Made by a program: the position numbers and the translations under genes
Shown: positions 1-8,609 of the stretch, in pieces
How the letters are laid out: every line of letters starts with the position of its first letter
Position numbering within the stretch: the first letter of the stretch is position 1
NCBI GenBank assembly: GCA_964477445.1
Contig: CAYZED010000007.1
Coordinates: 61,745 to 125,744, forward strand
DNA length: 64,000 nt
From: CAYZED01 sp964477445
GTDB taxonomy: Bacteria; Bacillota; Clostridia; Lutisporales; Lutisporaceae
Direction of reading: 5' to 3'
The notes under the pieces: generated by a model
Databases searched by the model: none
Told to the model about the DNA's origin: nothing
Seen by the model: only the letters and a program-made list of their open reading frames with translations

Positions 1-377
1 CAATTTCTTACTTTTTCTTTCATCTCTGGATTTCCTGCTGTTATATTAAAACTGTCAGTCACAATATCAAAATGCTCTTCTGAAAAAGGAGACATCGATA
101 TACCACATAATCCACATAATTCAGTTGTAACTCCTTGCTCTAATTTATTAGTTATACCCATATCCCTAAACAAATTAACATCGGAATGTCCATGGAAATC
201 TATAAATCCTGGTGAAACAATCTTACCTTTTGCGTCAATTATCTTTTTTGCAATTAAATCATTACGTGAATTACTTATTTCAAGAATCTTTCCCTTATCT
301 ACATATATATCTGCTAAGAACCTAGTTTCCCCTGTCCCATCTACTACAGTTCCGTTTTTTATAATTAAATCTATCAT
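1..377 (-). CDS. N-acyl-D-amino-acid deacylase (amidohydrolase), N-terminal part; gene runs off the left edge
   Basis: About 125 N-terminal residues are visible, starting at an ATG 12 bases after the preceding gene's stop. The opening KNGTVVDGTG and the motif SPGFIDFHGHSD (about residues 53-64, with the HxH metal ligands) are typical of D-aminoacylase-type amidohydrolases, which remove the acyl group from N-acyl-D-amino acids in the cytoplasm. LEQGVTTELCGLCG follows, as in the family. It is a paralogue of the complete 533-residue gene at 28988-30589. It is the last visible gene of the LacI-controlled operon. The ribosome site is weak, suggesting coupling to the upstream gene. Substrate is inferred from family only. 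Confidence 0.85.
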   Translation of the reverse strand, partial: MIDLIIKNGTVVDGTGETRFLADIYVDKGKILEISNSRNDLIAKKIIDAKGKIVSPGFIDFHGHSDVNLFRDMGITNKLEQGVTTELCGLCGISMSPFSEEHFDIVTDSFNITAGNPEMKEKVRN

Positions 378-389
378 ATTACAACACCA

Positions 390-1841
390 TCAGTTCTTAA
401 TAAACTCTATACCAAAAGGTAAATTATGCTCAATTCTCAGTTTCATTCTTTCAATTTCATCATTTTCATTTGCTTCAAATTCAACTGGTATATACATCTG
501 ACCATTGAAATCTAAAACAAAAGTATCACTAAATAAATGATTTGCTTTTAAAGTTCCTGCAATAGTTTCAACTGTAAGCTCCCCATTTATACTTTTGACT
601 GTCACTGTAGGATATGCAGGATTTATGTATGTTCCTTCATAATCTGAATTTTCACGATTTGATTTAGATCCAGTTTCTAACAAAGGGTTGAAATAGTCTC
701 TATTTTTTTTATATCCATTACTGATTGTTTCATCCTGGATTTTATTAATGTTATTCCAGTAATCAATAGTTTCAAATCCTAATATTTCATCGACTATCTG
801 GTTTGATATGAGTCCGCAAATATCCGATCCGTCAGTATTCGTTAGAACAACAACGCCAATTTGCTTCTCTGGAATAAATAATACTTGTGAAAAAAATCCG
901 TTGATTCCACCAGTATGTCTCATCATGGTCATTCCACGAAAAACTTCATTATACCAACCTAATGCATAGGTACGATTCTTAAACTCTGGTGTTTTCCAAA
1001 ACGAACTATTATCTGCAATTATTGTGGGTCTGAACGTTTCCAAAAGATTTGCTTTAGAAACTATTTGTTTACCATCAACTTCTCCTTCATTTAAGAGAAA
1101 TTTTACCCACTTCATCATATCTTTAATATTAGAGTTAATAGCTCCTGCTCCAGCGTTATTATCAAGATTAAAAAGGCTATAATCCTTTCTTACTCCATCA
1201 AGCTCCTTAAACGGAAGAGCATAATCCGATTTCCCCATAGTTTCATTAACTGTGAAGAAAGTATCATCCATACCTATTGGATCTGTTACATTCTCCTTCA
1301 TAACTTCAAACCATCTTTTTCCTGTGACTTTTTCAACTAAATAAGAAACTGTAGAATACATGATATTGCTATAATGAAAAACAGTTCTAAATTCAGCAAA
1401 TGGCGGCAAATATCTGAGATTCTTAACTAATTGTTCCATACTAAATCCCGTGCCCATCCATGCATAATCATGTCTAGCAATTCCAGTTCTATGCGAGAGT
1501 GCATCCTTAATATTTGTAAGTTTTGTTGCAGTTTCGTCCATCATCTTAAAATCATCTAAATACTTAGATAATTTATCGTTCCAATTAAGCAATCTTTTAT
1601 CAACTAGCGACGCAACCATAGCGGCTGTAAAAGCCTTTGTGGTAGAGGCTATAGGAAATATTGTTTTTTCTGTTACTGGGTCATTTTTATCATTTCTGAC
1701 TCCAAAACACTCTAGGGCTATTATCTCGCCATCTACAATTACTCCTATTTGAGCCCCTCTGCATTTTGACTCCTTCATCTGATTATTAACTCGTTCCCTT
1801 AGTTTCTGTATATTAATTTTGTTCAAATTAATCTTATTCAA
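390..1841 (-). CDS. Beta-lactamase-family serine hydrolase
   Basis: The protein has the penicillin-binding-like fold motifs: SxxK as STTK near residue 66, YSN near residue 160 and HTGG near residue 315. It therefore uses an acyl-serine mechanism, as class C beta-lactamases, D-aminopeptidases and esterases do. I chose the TTG start at 1841 because a TGGAGG site lies 8 bases upstream. A GTG at 1868 would add nine residues but has no such site. The gene overlaps the end of the mutarotase gene by eight bases, so translation is likely coupled. No signal peptide is apparent, which argues for a cytoplasmic peptidase or esterase rather than secreted antibiotic resistance. Its substrate is unknown; the neighbours suggest a D-amino-acid peptide or ester. 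Confidence 0.85.
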   Translation of the reverse strand: MNKINLNKINIQKLRERVNNQMKESKCRGAQIGVIVDGEIIALECFGVRNDKNDPVTEKTIFPIASTTKAFTAAMVASLVDKRLLNWNDKLSKYLDDFKMMDETATKLTNIKDALSHRTGIARHDYAWMGTGFSMEQLVKNLRYLPPFAEFRTVFHYSNIMYSTVSYLVEKVTGKRWFEVMKENVTDPIGMDDTFFTVNETMGKSDYALPFKELDGVRKDYSLFNLDNNAGAGAINSNIKDMMKWVKFLLNEGEVDGKQIVSKANLLETFRPTIIADNSSFWKTPEFKNRTYALGWYNEVFRGMTMMRHTGGINGFFSQVLFIPEKQIGVVVLTNTDGSDICGLISNQIVDEILGFETIDYWNNINKIQDETISNGYKKNRDYFNPLLETGSKSNRENSDYEGTYINPAYPTVTVKSINGELTVETIAGTLKANHLFSDTFVLDFNGQMYIPVEFEANENDEIERMKLRIEHNLPFGIEFIKN

Positions 1842-2283
1842 ATCGATCTTCCTCCATTTCAATGACACAACCCTTTTTTAATATTAAATTCGCGTAAAGG
1901 GCATACTCGCCTGTTGCCACAATGGCATAGGCTTTTTTTGATTCTTCATAAAACTCGAATCTTTCATATAGTTTAAATCCTTTAAAGTCTGGACAAGCCT
2001 TTCTAATTTCGATTTCATATTCATCCCAAATAGTAGGTCTTTCGCTGCCTGCTTCAACATTCATTAAAGAAACTACATTTCCTGCTTTGCTATCAAGTGG
2101 AAATAATTTGAGTATCGCCTTAATAATCTTTACTGTACCATGCCCATCTGCTCTAATTATTCTCTTTGCGCAAGTCTCAGCTGGAAAATTACCATCCGCA
2201 ATAACTATTTCATCTCCGTGACCCATTTCCATCAAGATTTTTAACAAATCAGGAGAAAGAATACTCGGTACTCCTTTTAACAT
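1834..2283 (-). CDS. RbsD/FucU family sugar mutarotase
   Basis: This 149-residue protein matches the RbsD/FucU family, small ring-shaped enzymes that interconvert anomers or ring forms of ribose or fucose. Characteristic features are the N-terminal LLKILMEMGHGDEI-type segment with the catalytic His, then IADGNFPA. The length fits the family. A strong AAGGAGGG ribosome site precedes the ATG. In the operon it lies between a glycosidase-like gene and a serine hydrolase, with ribokinase and a sugar-phosphate isomerase further upstream, which supports a pentose or deoxy-hexose substrate. FucU-type enzymes act on sugars with L-fucose/D-arabinose stereochemistry; that assignment here is inference. 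Confidence 0.88.
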   Translation of the reverse strand: MLKGVPSILSPDLLKILMEMGHGDEIVIADGNFPAETCAKRIIRADGHGTVKIIKAILKLFPLDSKAGNVVSLMNVEAGSERPTIWDEYEIEIRKACPDFKGFKLYERFEFYEESKKAYAIVATGEYALYANLILKKGCVIEMEEDRFE

Positions 2284-2296
2284 GTCTATTCCCTCC

Positions 2297-4348
2297 TTAA
2301 AATTGAATTTCTACCATCTGATGTCCATTAATTTCTGGTACTTTAAATTTCACGTAATCTTCATTCTGAACAAAATTTATTTTTTTCATTTCAGGAACTG
2401 TCATGATTTGCTTGATTTTCTTGTCTGTTTTTATCGAAAATTCATGATTATATAGTGGGAAAGCTTCTTCGATTATTTCCATCTCACGACACTTTTTTTG
2501 AATAATATAATTCAAGCATTGTAGTAAATAACTTTGTTTGTTTTCTCTTAATGTAACAATTGCAGTAGTAGGAATTTTTGTTATAAGTATCGGCTTTGGC
2601 AATAGACGCTCAATACAATAATGGATTAACTCCTTGTATATCTTATTCCCATATTCTTCATAGTTCAAAAAAAGAGGATCAGCAATATATGCTACATATT
2701 CATTTAAAGTTATTGCTGGAATATCAGTTACATGGCTTGGTGGTGTCTGAAAATGCGAACAAAAGTGCTCTTTTGTTCTATTAAAATATGGCGCTGAAAT
2801 ATTAAACACTTGTTTCGTATTCCCTTTTACACAAACATTCTGACCACTCTCATATATTACATAATCCATTGGACCTTCATCGTTAATTTCTTGATCTATA
2901 TGTATATATCTTGTTGTAAATTCTGATTTCCCTAAGTATTCAATCCCAAATTGATCAAGCGCAAACTCATCTTTATTAATCTTCAAACCCGATAAATTGC
3001 TTAATAAAACTTTCCCACCCGATTTAATGAATTCTTCTATTCTCTCACCCAATTTTTCATTTATCCTAACAGTGTCAGGCAAAATTATGAGTTTATATTT
3101 TAAAATATCATCTTCTAGATCAATAAAATCAAATTGATATGCTAGCTCAGTTAGTATTCGCAGTGCTCCTTCAAGGCTTTTACTTGCTCCTGAAAGAACT
3201 CCGTTTGTAAGAAAAACTCCTATTTCCGCTACCTTTTCTGTAGATTCACACCATTTTTCTTTTTCTTTAATGGACTCAAAAACCTTTCCAATTCGCTTGT
3301 AAACTGTTTTATCAATTTCACCTGTAGGTAAAAGTTGATCTCCGAGACAAACCCTACTTCCATAGGTCAAAGCTCTGAAGCATTCATATTCCATCGCTGC
3401 TCTGTTTTTTAATGTGCCAAAGTCCCCCCATATTCTATGAAACTTCCCACTCATCATAGTTACGGGTTTTTCAAAGCTTCTTTTATTAAAATATTGAACT
3501 GCTAGCGGATAGTGATTGTATGGCCATAAAATAGACGGCAACGATTCAATGTCAAATACTGTATTGCTTTCAATCTTTCTCTTAACTGAAAGTGCTGGAA
3601 TATCAACTAGATCCATCTTTTGGCTAAAACCATTAAAATAAATATCTACATTGGGATTAAAAGATATAGCTAAATCATGTATTTCTTTAAAAAATTCTAT
3701 TTCAACTTTTCTTCCATGTTGCATAACATGCGCATAGTTTGTGGGATCAAGTCCTATTAAGCCCATGCTTTTTTTACATTCATCACAAGCGCAATGTGCT
3801 TGGTTAAATATATCTAACCACAGACCTGGAGGGTCAAATTTAGTCATAATTTCCTTGACTTCATTGCGAAGCTGTTCTCTATATCCAGGTTGATTCACAC
3901 ATAAAAATTGCCAAAATGCTATTGAATTAAAATAACTTACAGATTTTTTTTCATCGTAGAGAGGATTTGATTTTGATTCTCCCCAACCCATGATTTCACC
4001 CATAGTGTTATACCCTAAAGGTGTTATCAACTTCCATTCAGGGTGCAGATTTGCTTGATATTCATCAATTCCTACAGATAGATACACATTAGCTCTAATA
4101 CCATTTTTTTCACAAGCCTCTATTTGCCTGGATAATAAATCTGTATTAAGATTTGGATGCTTCATTCCGACTTGTGTGTCGTAATAAAAAAAGCCATGGT
4201 GACATTTCGCAAATAAATTTATAGCATCAACATTTGCTTCAACAAGCGTTTTTGCAAAATCATCTGCATTAAACGCCTCAGCAATATTATCAATTAATGG
4301 CGATGTATGAAAGTCTAAGTGTATCTGCCTATAAGGAAATTTTTTCAT
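2297..4348 (-). CDS. Glycoside-hydrolase-like protein (GHL6-type barrel with beta-galactosidase trimerisation-like domain)
   Basis: The protein has 683 residues. The first half looks like a TIM-barrel of the hypothetical glycosyl hydrolase 6 type: an N-terminal strand with LDFHTSP, AKCHHGFFYYDT near residue 48, and a CACDEC cysteine pair near residue 185. The middle part (about 370-480) reads like the glutamine-amidotransferase-like trimerisation domain of family 42 beta-galactosidases, including LILPDTVRINEKL. There is no signal peptide, so it acts on imported material. A good GAGGAGGG site precedes the ATG. Catalytic residues cannot be assigned with confidence, and the sugar it cleaves is unknown. 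The operon context suggests release of a pentose or deoxy sugar from a glycoside. Confidence 0.72.
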   Translation of the reverse strand: MKKFPYRQIHLDFHTSPLIDNIAEAFNADDFAKTLVEANVDAINLFAKCHHGFFYYDTQVGMKHPNLNTDLLSRQIEACEKNGIRANVYLSVGIDEYQANLHPEWKLITPLGYNTMGEIMGWGESKSNPLYDEKKSVSYFNSIAFWQFLCVNQPGYREQLRNEVKEIMTKFDPPGLWLDIFNQAHCACDECKKSMGLIGLDPTNYAHVMQHGRKVEIEFFKEIHDLAISFNPNVDIYFNGFSQKMDLVDIPALSVKRKIESNTVFDIESLPSILWPYNHYPLAVQYFNKRSFEKPVTMMSGKFHRIWGDFGTLKNRAAMEYECFRALTYGSRVCLGDQLLPTGEIDKTVYKRIGKVFESIKEKEKWCESTEKVAEIGVFLTNGVLSGASKSLEGALRILTELAYQFDFIDLEDDILKYKLIILPDTVRINEKLGERIEEFIKSGGKVLLSNLSGLKINKDEFALDQFGIEYLGKSEFTTRYIHIDQEINDEGPMDYVIYESGQNVCVKGNTKQVFNISAPYFNRTKEHFCSHFQTPPSHVTDIPAITLNEYVAYIADPLFLNYEEYGNKIYKELIHYCIERLLPKPILITKIPTTAIVTLRENKQSYLLQCLNYIIQKKCREMEIIEEAFPLYNHEFSIKTDKKIKQIMTVPEMKKINFVQNEDYVKFKVPEINGHQMVEIQF

Positions 4349-4369
4349 TTTTGCCCTCCTCTTTACCTA

Positions 4370-4972
4370 TTATTCTTCACTTAATTTTTGGCCAATTGCT
4401 CCCCCAGGATGATATAATTTAAAATTCTCTTTCTTAAAATTTAGTCTCTCTGAAAGCACACATGCTATAGCGTCCCCTAAAACAAGCATTAATGTCGTCG
4501 AAACAGTAGGTGCTAGATTCAAATGATCTGCCTCATTCTCTATAGGATAAACTATTGCACAATCTGATTCCTTTACAATCTTTGAGTCTGAATTGCCTGA
4601 AATCGCTATGATTTTGCATCCAATTTTTTTCAAGCTAGGAAGATTTGAAACAAGTTCGGTAGTATTTCCGCTGTTTGACATCATTACTACAACATCACCT
4701 TCATCAATCATTCCTAAATCGCCATGTACACCTTCAGTTGCATGTATAAAAAAACTTGGCGTACCTGTCGATGAAAAAGTAGCTGCTAACTTTTTAGCAA
4801 TTATACCACTTTTTCCAAGACCCATAAAAATTATTTTTCCTCTTCTGTTTTCTATAATTTCTATTGCTTTAATATAATCATTTCCCACGCTATCAATCAA
4901 CTTATCTAAAGCCATCTTTTCTATATTTATGACTTTTTTTAGCGAATCCAAAAGATTACTCTCACTACTCAT
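4370..4972 (-). CDS. SIS-domain sugar isomerase, arabinose-5-phosphate isomerase type without CBS domains
   Basis: This is a 200-residue protein with only the SIS domain. IFMGLGKSGIIAKKLAATF (about 48-66), ATEGVHGDLG (about 84-93), MSNSGNT (about 103-109) and the C-terminal HPGGAIGQKL are closely reminiscent of KdsD/GutQ/KpsF arabinose-5-phosphate isomerases, which interconvert D-ribulose 5-phosphate and D-arabinose 5-phosphate. Those enzymes usually have about 320 residues with two CBS domains; here the CBS pair is absent. It lies one base from the ribokinase stop with AAGGAG before the ATG. Being in a catabolic operon with a PfkB kinase, it more likely removes arabinose 5-phosphate than makes it for lipopolysaccharide. 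A related hexulose-phosphate isomerase role remains possible. Confidence 0.82.
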   Translation of the reverse strand: MSSESNLLDSLKKVINIEKMALDKLIDSVGNDYIKAIEIIENRRGKIIFMGLGKSGIIAKKLAATFSSTGTPSFFIHATEGVHGDLGMIDEGDVVVMMSNSGNTTELVSNLPSLKKIGCKIIAISGNSDSKIVKESDCAIVYPIENEADHLNLAPTVSTTLMLVLGDAIACVLSERLNFKKENFKLYHPGGAIGQKLSEE

Positions 4973-4973
4973 A

Positions 4974-5909
4974 TCAGTTGCTCCTTTTTTCGTTATTTCT
5001 CAATATAAATTTATCTACGATTTCTTTTCTAGGCAGTGAAGGTATCGCACCCGCGCAAGTTACTGTTAAAGCTCCAACTGCATTTGCATAACGTACTGAA
5101 TCCTCTAATGTGTCACCTTCCATAAGTTTATAAGCAAGTGCTCCATTGAATGAATCGCCTGCGGCTACCGTATCCACAACGTCTACACAATAGCCGTTTA
5201 CATGTATGAAAGAATCTTTATTTCCTATCAATGCTCCATTGCATCCCAATGTTGCAATAACGTTCTCAACACCAATATCTAAAAGTTTCTTAACTGCTAA
5301 CTTTGTATCATCAAGATTTCTAATAACCATACCCGTTAGTATTTCAAGCTCGCTTTCGTTAGGTGTAAGGTAAGTGATCCCATTTAATATTTTTTCAGAA
5401 AGTTTAATCGCCGGTGCGGGATTAAGTACTAATTTAATATTATTTTCTTTACAAATTTCTATTATATTACAATTTATCTCTTGTCTCATCTCAAGTTGTA
5501 AAACTACAATTTCCGATTCTAAAATATCAGCTTTAGCTTGCTCATATTCTTTCTCCCCAAAACTATCATTAGCACCTTTAATTACGACAATTTTATTTTC
5601 TCCTAATCGGTTTACTTGAATTAAACCGAGTCCTGTTGGATTATTTGTGTCAATATGTACATTTCTTGCAATGATTTTTTCTTCTTCAAAAATTTTAAGA
5701 AATTTCATTCCATTTGTGTCAGCTCCAACCATACCAATCATTTCAACGTTAGCGCCTTGCCTAGCTGCCGCAATCGCCTGATTTGCACCTTTCCCACCAG
5801 GAAATTCATTCAAACTAAGGCCTACAACTGTTTCACCATCTTTGGGAAATTTATCTACTTTAGCCACCATATCCATTATGAAAGCTCCAAAGACCGTTAT
5901 CTTTTTCAT
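4974..5909 (-). CDS. rbsK: Ribokinase (PfkB family)
   Basis: The protein has about 311 residues and all PfkB hallmarks: the N-terminal FPGGKGANQAIAAARQGA (about 38-55), and the C-terminal DTVAAGDSFNGA (about 246-257) holding the catalytic Asp and anion hole. I place the start at the ATG at 5909, preceded by GGAGGG with 7 bases spacing; an in-frame TTG at 5924 overlaps that site and is unlikely. Ribokinase phosphorylates D-ribose, and related enzymes other pentoses, at O5 in the cytoplasm. With the SIS isomerase next to it, D-arabinose is an alternative substrate. The symbol reflects the family; specificity is not proven. Confidence 0.87.
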   Translation of the reverse strand: MKKITVFGAFIMDMVAKVDKFPKDGETVVGLSLNEFPGGKGANQAIAAARQGANVEMIGMVGADTNGMKFLKIFEEEKIIARNVHIDTNNPTGLGLIQVNRLGENKIVVIKGANDSFGEKEYEQAKADILESEIVVLQLEMRQEINCNIIEICKENNIKLVLNPAPAIKLSEKILNGITYLTPNESELEILTGMVIRNLDDTKLAVKKLLDIGVENVIATLGCNGALIGNKDSFIHVNGYCVDVVDTVAAGDSFNGALAYKLMEGDTLEDSVRYANAVGALTVTCAGAIPSLPRKEIVDKFILRNNEKRSN

Positions 5910-5924
5910 TTGATTTCCCTCCAA

Positions 5925-6881
5925 TTATTCAGTCTCAAACAAACATTTAGCAATTTTAATAAATTTCTTATCTCTGTTTTTTATTGCTTGTATATCTTTC
6001 CCATTAGAGTAGTCATAGAATCCGCTTCCAGTCTTCACCCCATAACGCTTATTTTTAATCATATCTTCAAAAAATTCAGGCACATCACTTCGACTGCTTA
6101 ATTCACCGAAAATATTCTGCGAAATATAATAGAAAGTATCGAGTCCTCCCAAGTCAGCAATCTCAAAAGGTCCAAGACAAGCATATCTCATTCCCATACC
6201 ATACTTCATGACGCTATCAACGTCTTCAATGCTAGCTGCACCACTTTCAACTATACTTAAAACTTCTCTCAAAACTGAAAATTGAATTCTGTTAAATATA
6301 AATCCACTAATATCTTTCATGAGAACAACAGGATGCTTCTTTATTTTTATTGTAATTTCCTTTATCACTTCTATCGTTTCTATTAAAGTCTTTTCAGCTT
6401 TAACCACTTCTACCAACGGTACTAAGTGAGGTGGATTTATCCAATGCATCCCCGCGAATCTCTCAGGGTTTTTCACTGCTGTTGCTATTTCTGTAAGCGA
6501 TAGGTTCGATGTATTAGAAGCTAGTATTATGTTTTCTGATACGATTCCAGATATCTCTTTCCAAAACGCTTTTTTTATTTCCATATTTTCAATAATTGCT
6601 TCGACCACAAAATCAGCTTCAATAAAGCAAGATTTTTCTGTAGTATAAGAAATTCTAGAGATTATACTTTCTGATTCTTCTTTAGTAATATTACCTTCTA
6701 AAATTGCTGTTTCTTGGTTCAAGAAAATTAATCTTCTACTTCTTTCAATGATTTCTTCAGTTACATCATACAAAACTACACCATATCCAGCTTGTGCAAA
6801 AACCTGAGCCATTGAAGATCCCATTATCCCGGCTCCAGCAATGACTATTTTTTTTATACTATCTACATTTATCATTTCCAT
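5925..6881 (-). CDS. NAD-dependent dehydrogenase of the 3-hydroxyacyl-CoA dehydrogenase family, possibly acting on a sugar acid or other hydroxy acid
   Basis: The 318-residue protein begins with a Rossmann motif IAGAGIMGSSMAQVFA (about 12-27). The catalytic region ASNTSNLSLTEIA and GMHWINPPHLVPLVEVVKA (about 141-159) follow. The NPPHLVPLVEV form resembles L-gulonate 3-dehydrogenase (lambda-crystallin) and carnitine dehydrogenase more than butyryl-type enzymes, which usually read HFFNPxPxMxLVEV. No other beta-oxidation gene is present in this operon, whereas sugar genes are, so oxidation of a sugar-derived or other small hydroxy acid is a reasonable reading. It may still be an ordinary hydroxybutyryl-CoA dehydrogenase. 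Confidence 0.8.
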   Translation of the reverse strand: MEMINVDSIKKIVIAGAGIMGSSMAQVFAQAGYGVVLYDVTEEIIERSRRLIFLNQETAILEGNITKEESESIISRISYTTEKSCFIEADFVVEAIIENMEIKKAFWKEISGIVSENIILASNTSNLSLTEIATAVKNPERFAGMHWINPPHLVPLVEVVKAEKTLIETIEVIKEITIKIKKHPVVLMKDISGFIFNRIQFSVLREVLSIVESGAASIEDVDSVMKYGMGMRYACLGPFEIADLGGLDTFYYISQNIFGELSSRSDVPEFFEDMIKNKRYGVKTGSGFYDYSNGKDIQAIKNRDKKFIKIAKCLFETE

Positions 6882-6907
6882 TTTATCCCATCCTGAATTT
6901 AAATTTT

Positions 6908-8587
6908 CTATGCAATCGGAAGAAAAATCTTTGAAGCAAATTCTCCATAACAGTAAATTTTGTTTCTTGCTGTTTTTATTTCTTTCCCTTTTTCAATATC
7001 TTCCAAAGTATTAAGACCTCTAGCGAACATTGGAAACGAACAGCTACTTATGTGTAGTTCTAGTGATTCATTTTTCTTAAATGAATGCTTGAAGTATGGC
7101 AAATTAAGTCTAATTCTTCTTTTACCATCTGGTAATACATTTGCTAACCCTATATCCTCTAAATATGAAAGTTTTCCGCCATTAAATGTAATAGGAATCA
7201 TTTCTCCGCTTGGCATAGAAACCACAAGGTGTACGAATATGTCTGTATCTTCTGCATCTGAAGAAATAACTAAATCAACTTCTGCTTCTCCATCAAGAAT
7301 CGTATCCTCTTTAAAAACCAATGAAAACTTTACAATATCTCTACGAATTGCAGCTATCGGACGTACATCATATTTACAGAAAGCTTCGTATGATGGTGTT
7401 GGATTATTTGGATTATACTCGTATTCTATATATTTATAGTTCTTATATTTATCTTTATTCTGCTTGTTTTCTTCTATAGTTATTTCAGACAAGCTACCAT
7501 CATCTAATAAGTATTCTTTATTGGCTATATTATTCAGTCTTCCTTGATTTGCCCATATCCCTGAACCCATATCATATATTCTTACTTTAGGAACATCAAA
7601 CTCGTCTTCATCAAGCAAATATTTCTTATAAAACTTAACTTTTTCGGCCATAATATCAATTACACTTTCATCGTTAAAAACAAATGGGCCAACCTCTTTT
7701 TTTGGGTCAACTAATAAAACATGATGCCATGGCCCAACAATCAAGTATTGATCGTCTTTTGCTAATGAATTGTTTGACATCTCTTTGTAATAATCAATGA
7801 CTGCTGCATTACTTGTATCAAACCATCCAGAAACGTGTAATCCAGGAATTTTGATATCATCAATTTCTCCTAAAAATTTTACTCCGCTATAAAATTCATC
7901 ATCTTTTTTATTCTTTAAAGTATCTATCCAATAATCAGAATAGTATCCAAGTTCTTCTGGGATTTCAGAAAGAGGAAGGTGCATTATCACCTCGGCTTTA
8001 TTTCTCTCTTCATAATCATTTTGTTTCAAACTATATTGTTCCATCGGTATCTGCAAAGTTCTTCCTGAAGTCAGCATCAGCCAAGAAATCATATAAAAAT
8101 TTTTGATTCCATTAAGGTACGACATACCATGTGTCATAAAATCGCCTGGCGATCCAGAAACTGCTATTGCCTTAAGATGTGGTGGCTTTAATTTAGCCGC
8201 AGTATATTGTACATGTGCATTGTACGAATTTCCATCCATTCCGACTTTACCAGTACACCAATTCTGTGATGAAATCCATTCTATTGAGTCATAACCATCT
8301 TTACCTTCATTTAAAAACGGATAAAAACTGCCTTCCGAATCGCCTCTTCCTCTCACATCCTGAACAATGTAAGCAAATCCCTTCTTAGCGAAATAATATC
8401 CCCATTTCTCGTATTGTGGTGATATCGCCGGTGATTTCATATAAGGTGTTCTTATCAATACTGCTGGAAAAGGTCCTATCCCTGCTGGCATGTATATATC
8501 CGAAGCAAGTTTTATCCCATCTCTACAGGGAATCATGATATTTATATATCTCTTAACAAATATCTCATTTTTAATTTTTAGCCCCAT
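6908..8587 (-). CDS. CocE/NonD family hydrolase (X-Pro dipeptidyl-peptidase S15 type)
   Basis: The protein has 559 residues. The N-terminal alpha/beta hydrolase part contains VQDVRGRGDSEG (about 74-85) and a nucleophile elbow GMDGNSYNAHVQ (about 115-126), where the serine follows GN. His is expected in LIVGPWHHVLL (about 279-289). The C-terminal half is the jelly-roll domain seen in cocaine esterase and X-prolyl dipeptidyl peptidases. There is no signal peptide. The canonical GxSYxG is changed here to GNSYNA, so activity on esters, amides or acyl amino acids is uncertain. It sits second in the LacI-linked operon, between the dipeptidase and the dehydrogenase, with a GAGGTAA site before ATG. 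Confidence 0.85.
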   Translation of the reverse strand: MGLKIKNEIFVKRYINIMIPCRDGIKLASDIYMPAGIGPFPAVLIRTPYMKSPAISPQYEKWGYYFAKKGFAYIVQDVRGRGDSEGSFYPFLNEGKDGYDSIEWISSQNWCTGKVGMDGNSYNAHVQYTAAKLKPPHLKAIAVSGSPGDFMTHGMSYLNGIKNFYMISWLMLTSGRTLQIPMEQYSLKQNDYEERNKAEVIMHLPLSEIPEELGYYSDYWIDTLKNKKDDEFYSGVKFLGEIDDIKIPGLHVSGWFDTSNAAVIDYYKEMSNNSLAKDDQYLIVGPWHHVLLVDPKKEVGPFVFNDESVIDIMAEKVKFYKKYLLDEDEFDVPKVRIYDMGSGIWANQGRLNNIANKEYLLDDGSLSEITIEENKQNKDKYKNYKYIEYEYNPNNPTPSYEAFCKYDVRPIAAIRRDIVKFSLVFKEDTILDGEAEVDLVISSDAEDTDIFVHLVVSMPSGEMIPITFNGGKLSYLEDIGLANVLPDGKRRIRLNLPYFKHSFKKNESLELHISSCSFPMFARGLNTLEDIEKGKEIKTARNKIYCYGEFASKIFLPIA

Positions 8588-8609
8588 TTTTTTACCTCAT
8601 TTTCTATTC

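Noticed and set aside
390..1841. Antibiotic-resistance beta-lactamase
   Set aside because: It has the superfamily motifs but no signal peptide, and lies in a catabolic operon; a peptidase or esterase role is more likely.
2596..2784. Plus-strand frames inside the minus-strand operon
   Set aside because: These and similar frames on the opposite strand of intact genes show no family features and no ribosome sites, and are shadows of the real coding sequence.
4370..4972. Fructosamine deglycase (FrlB-like) paired with a FrlD-like kinase
   Set aside because: The SIS protein has KdsD/KpsF-type motifs (ATEGVHGDLG and HPGGAIGQ) and is too short for FrlB; the kinase has ribokinase motifs.
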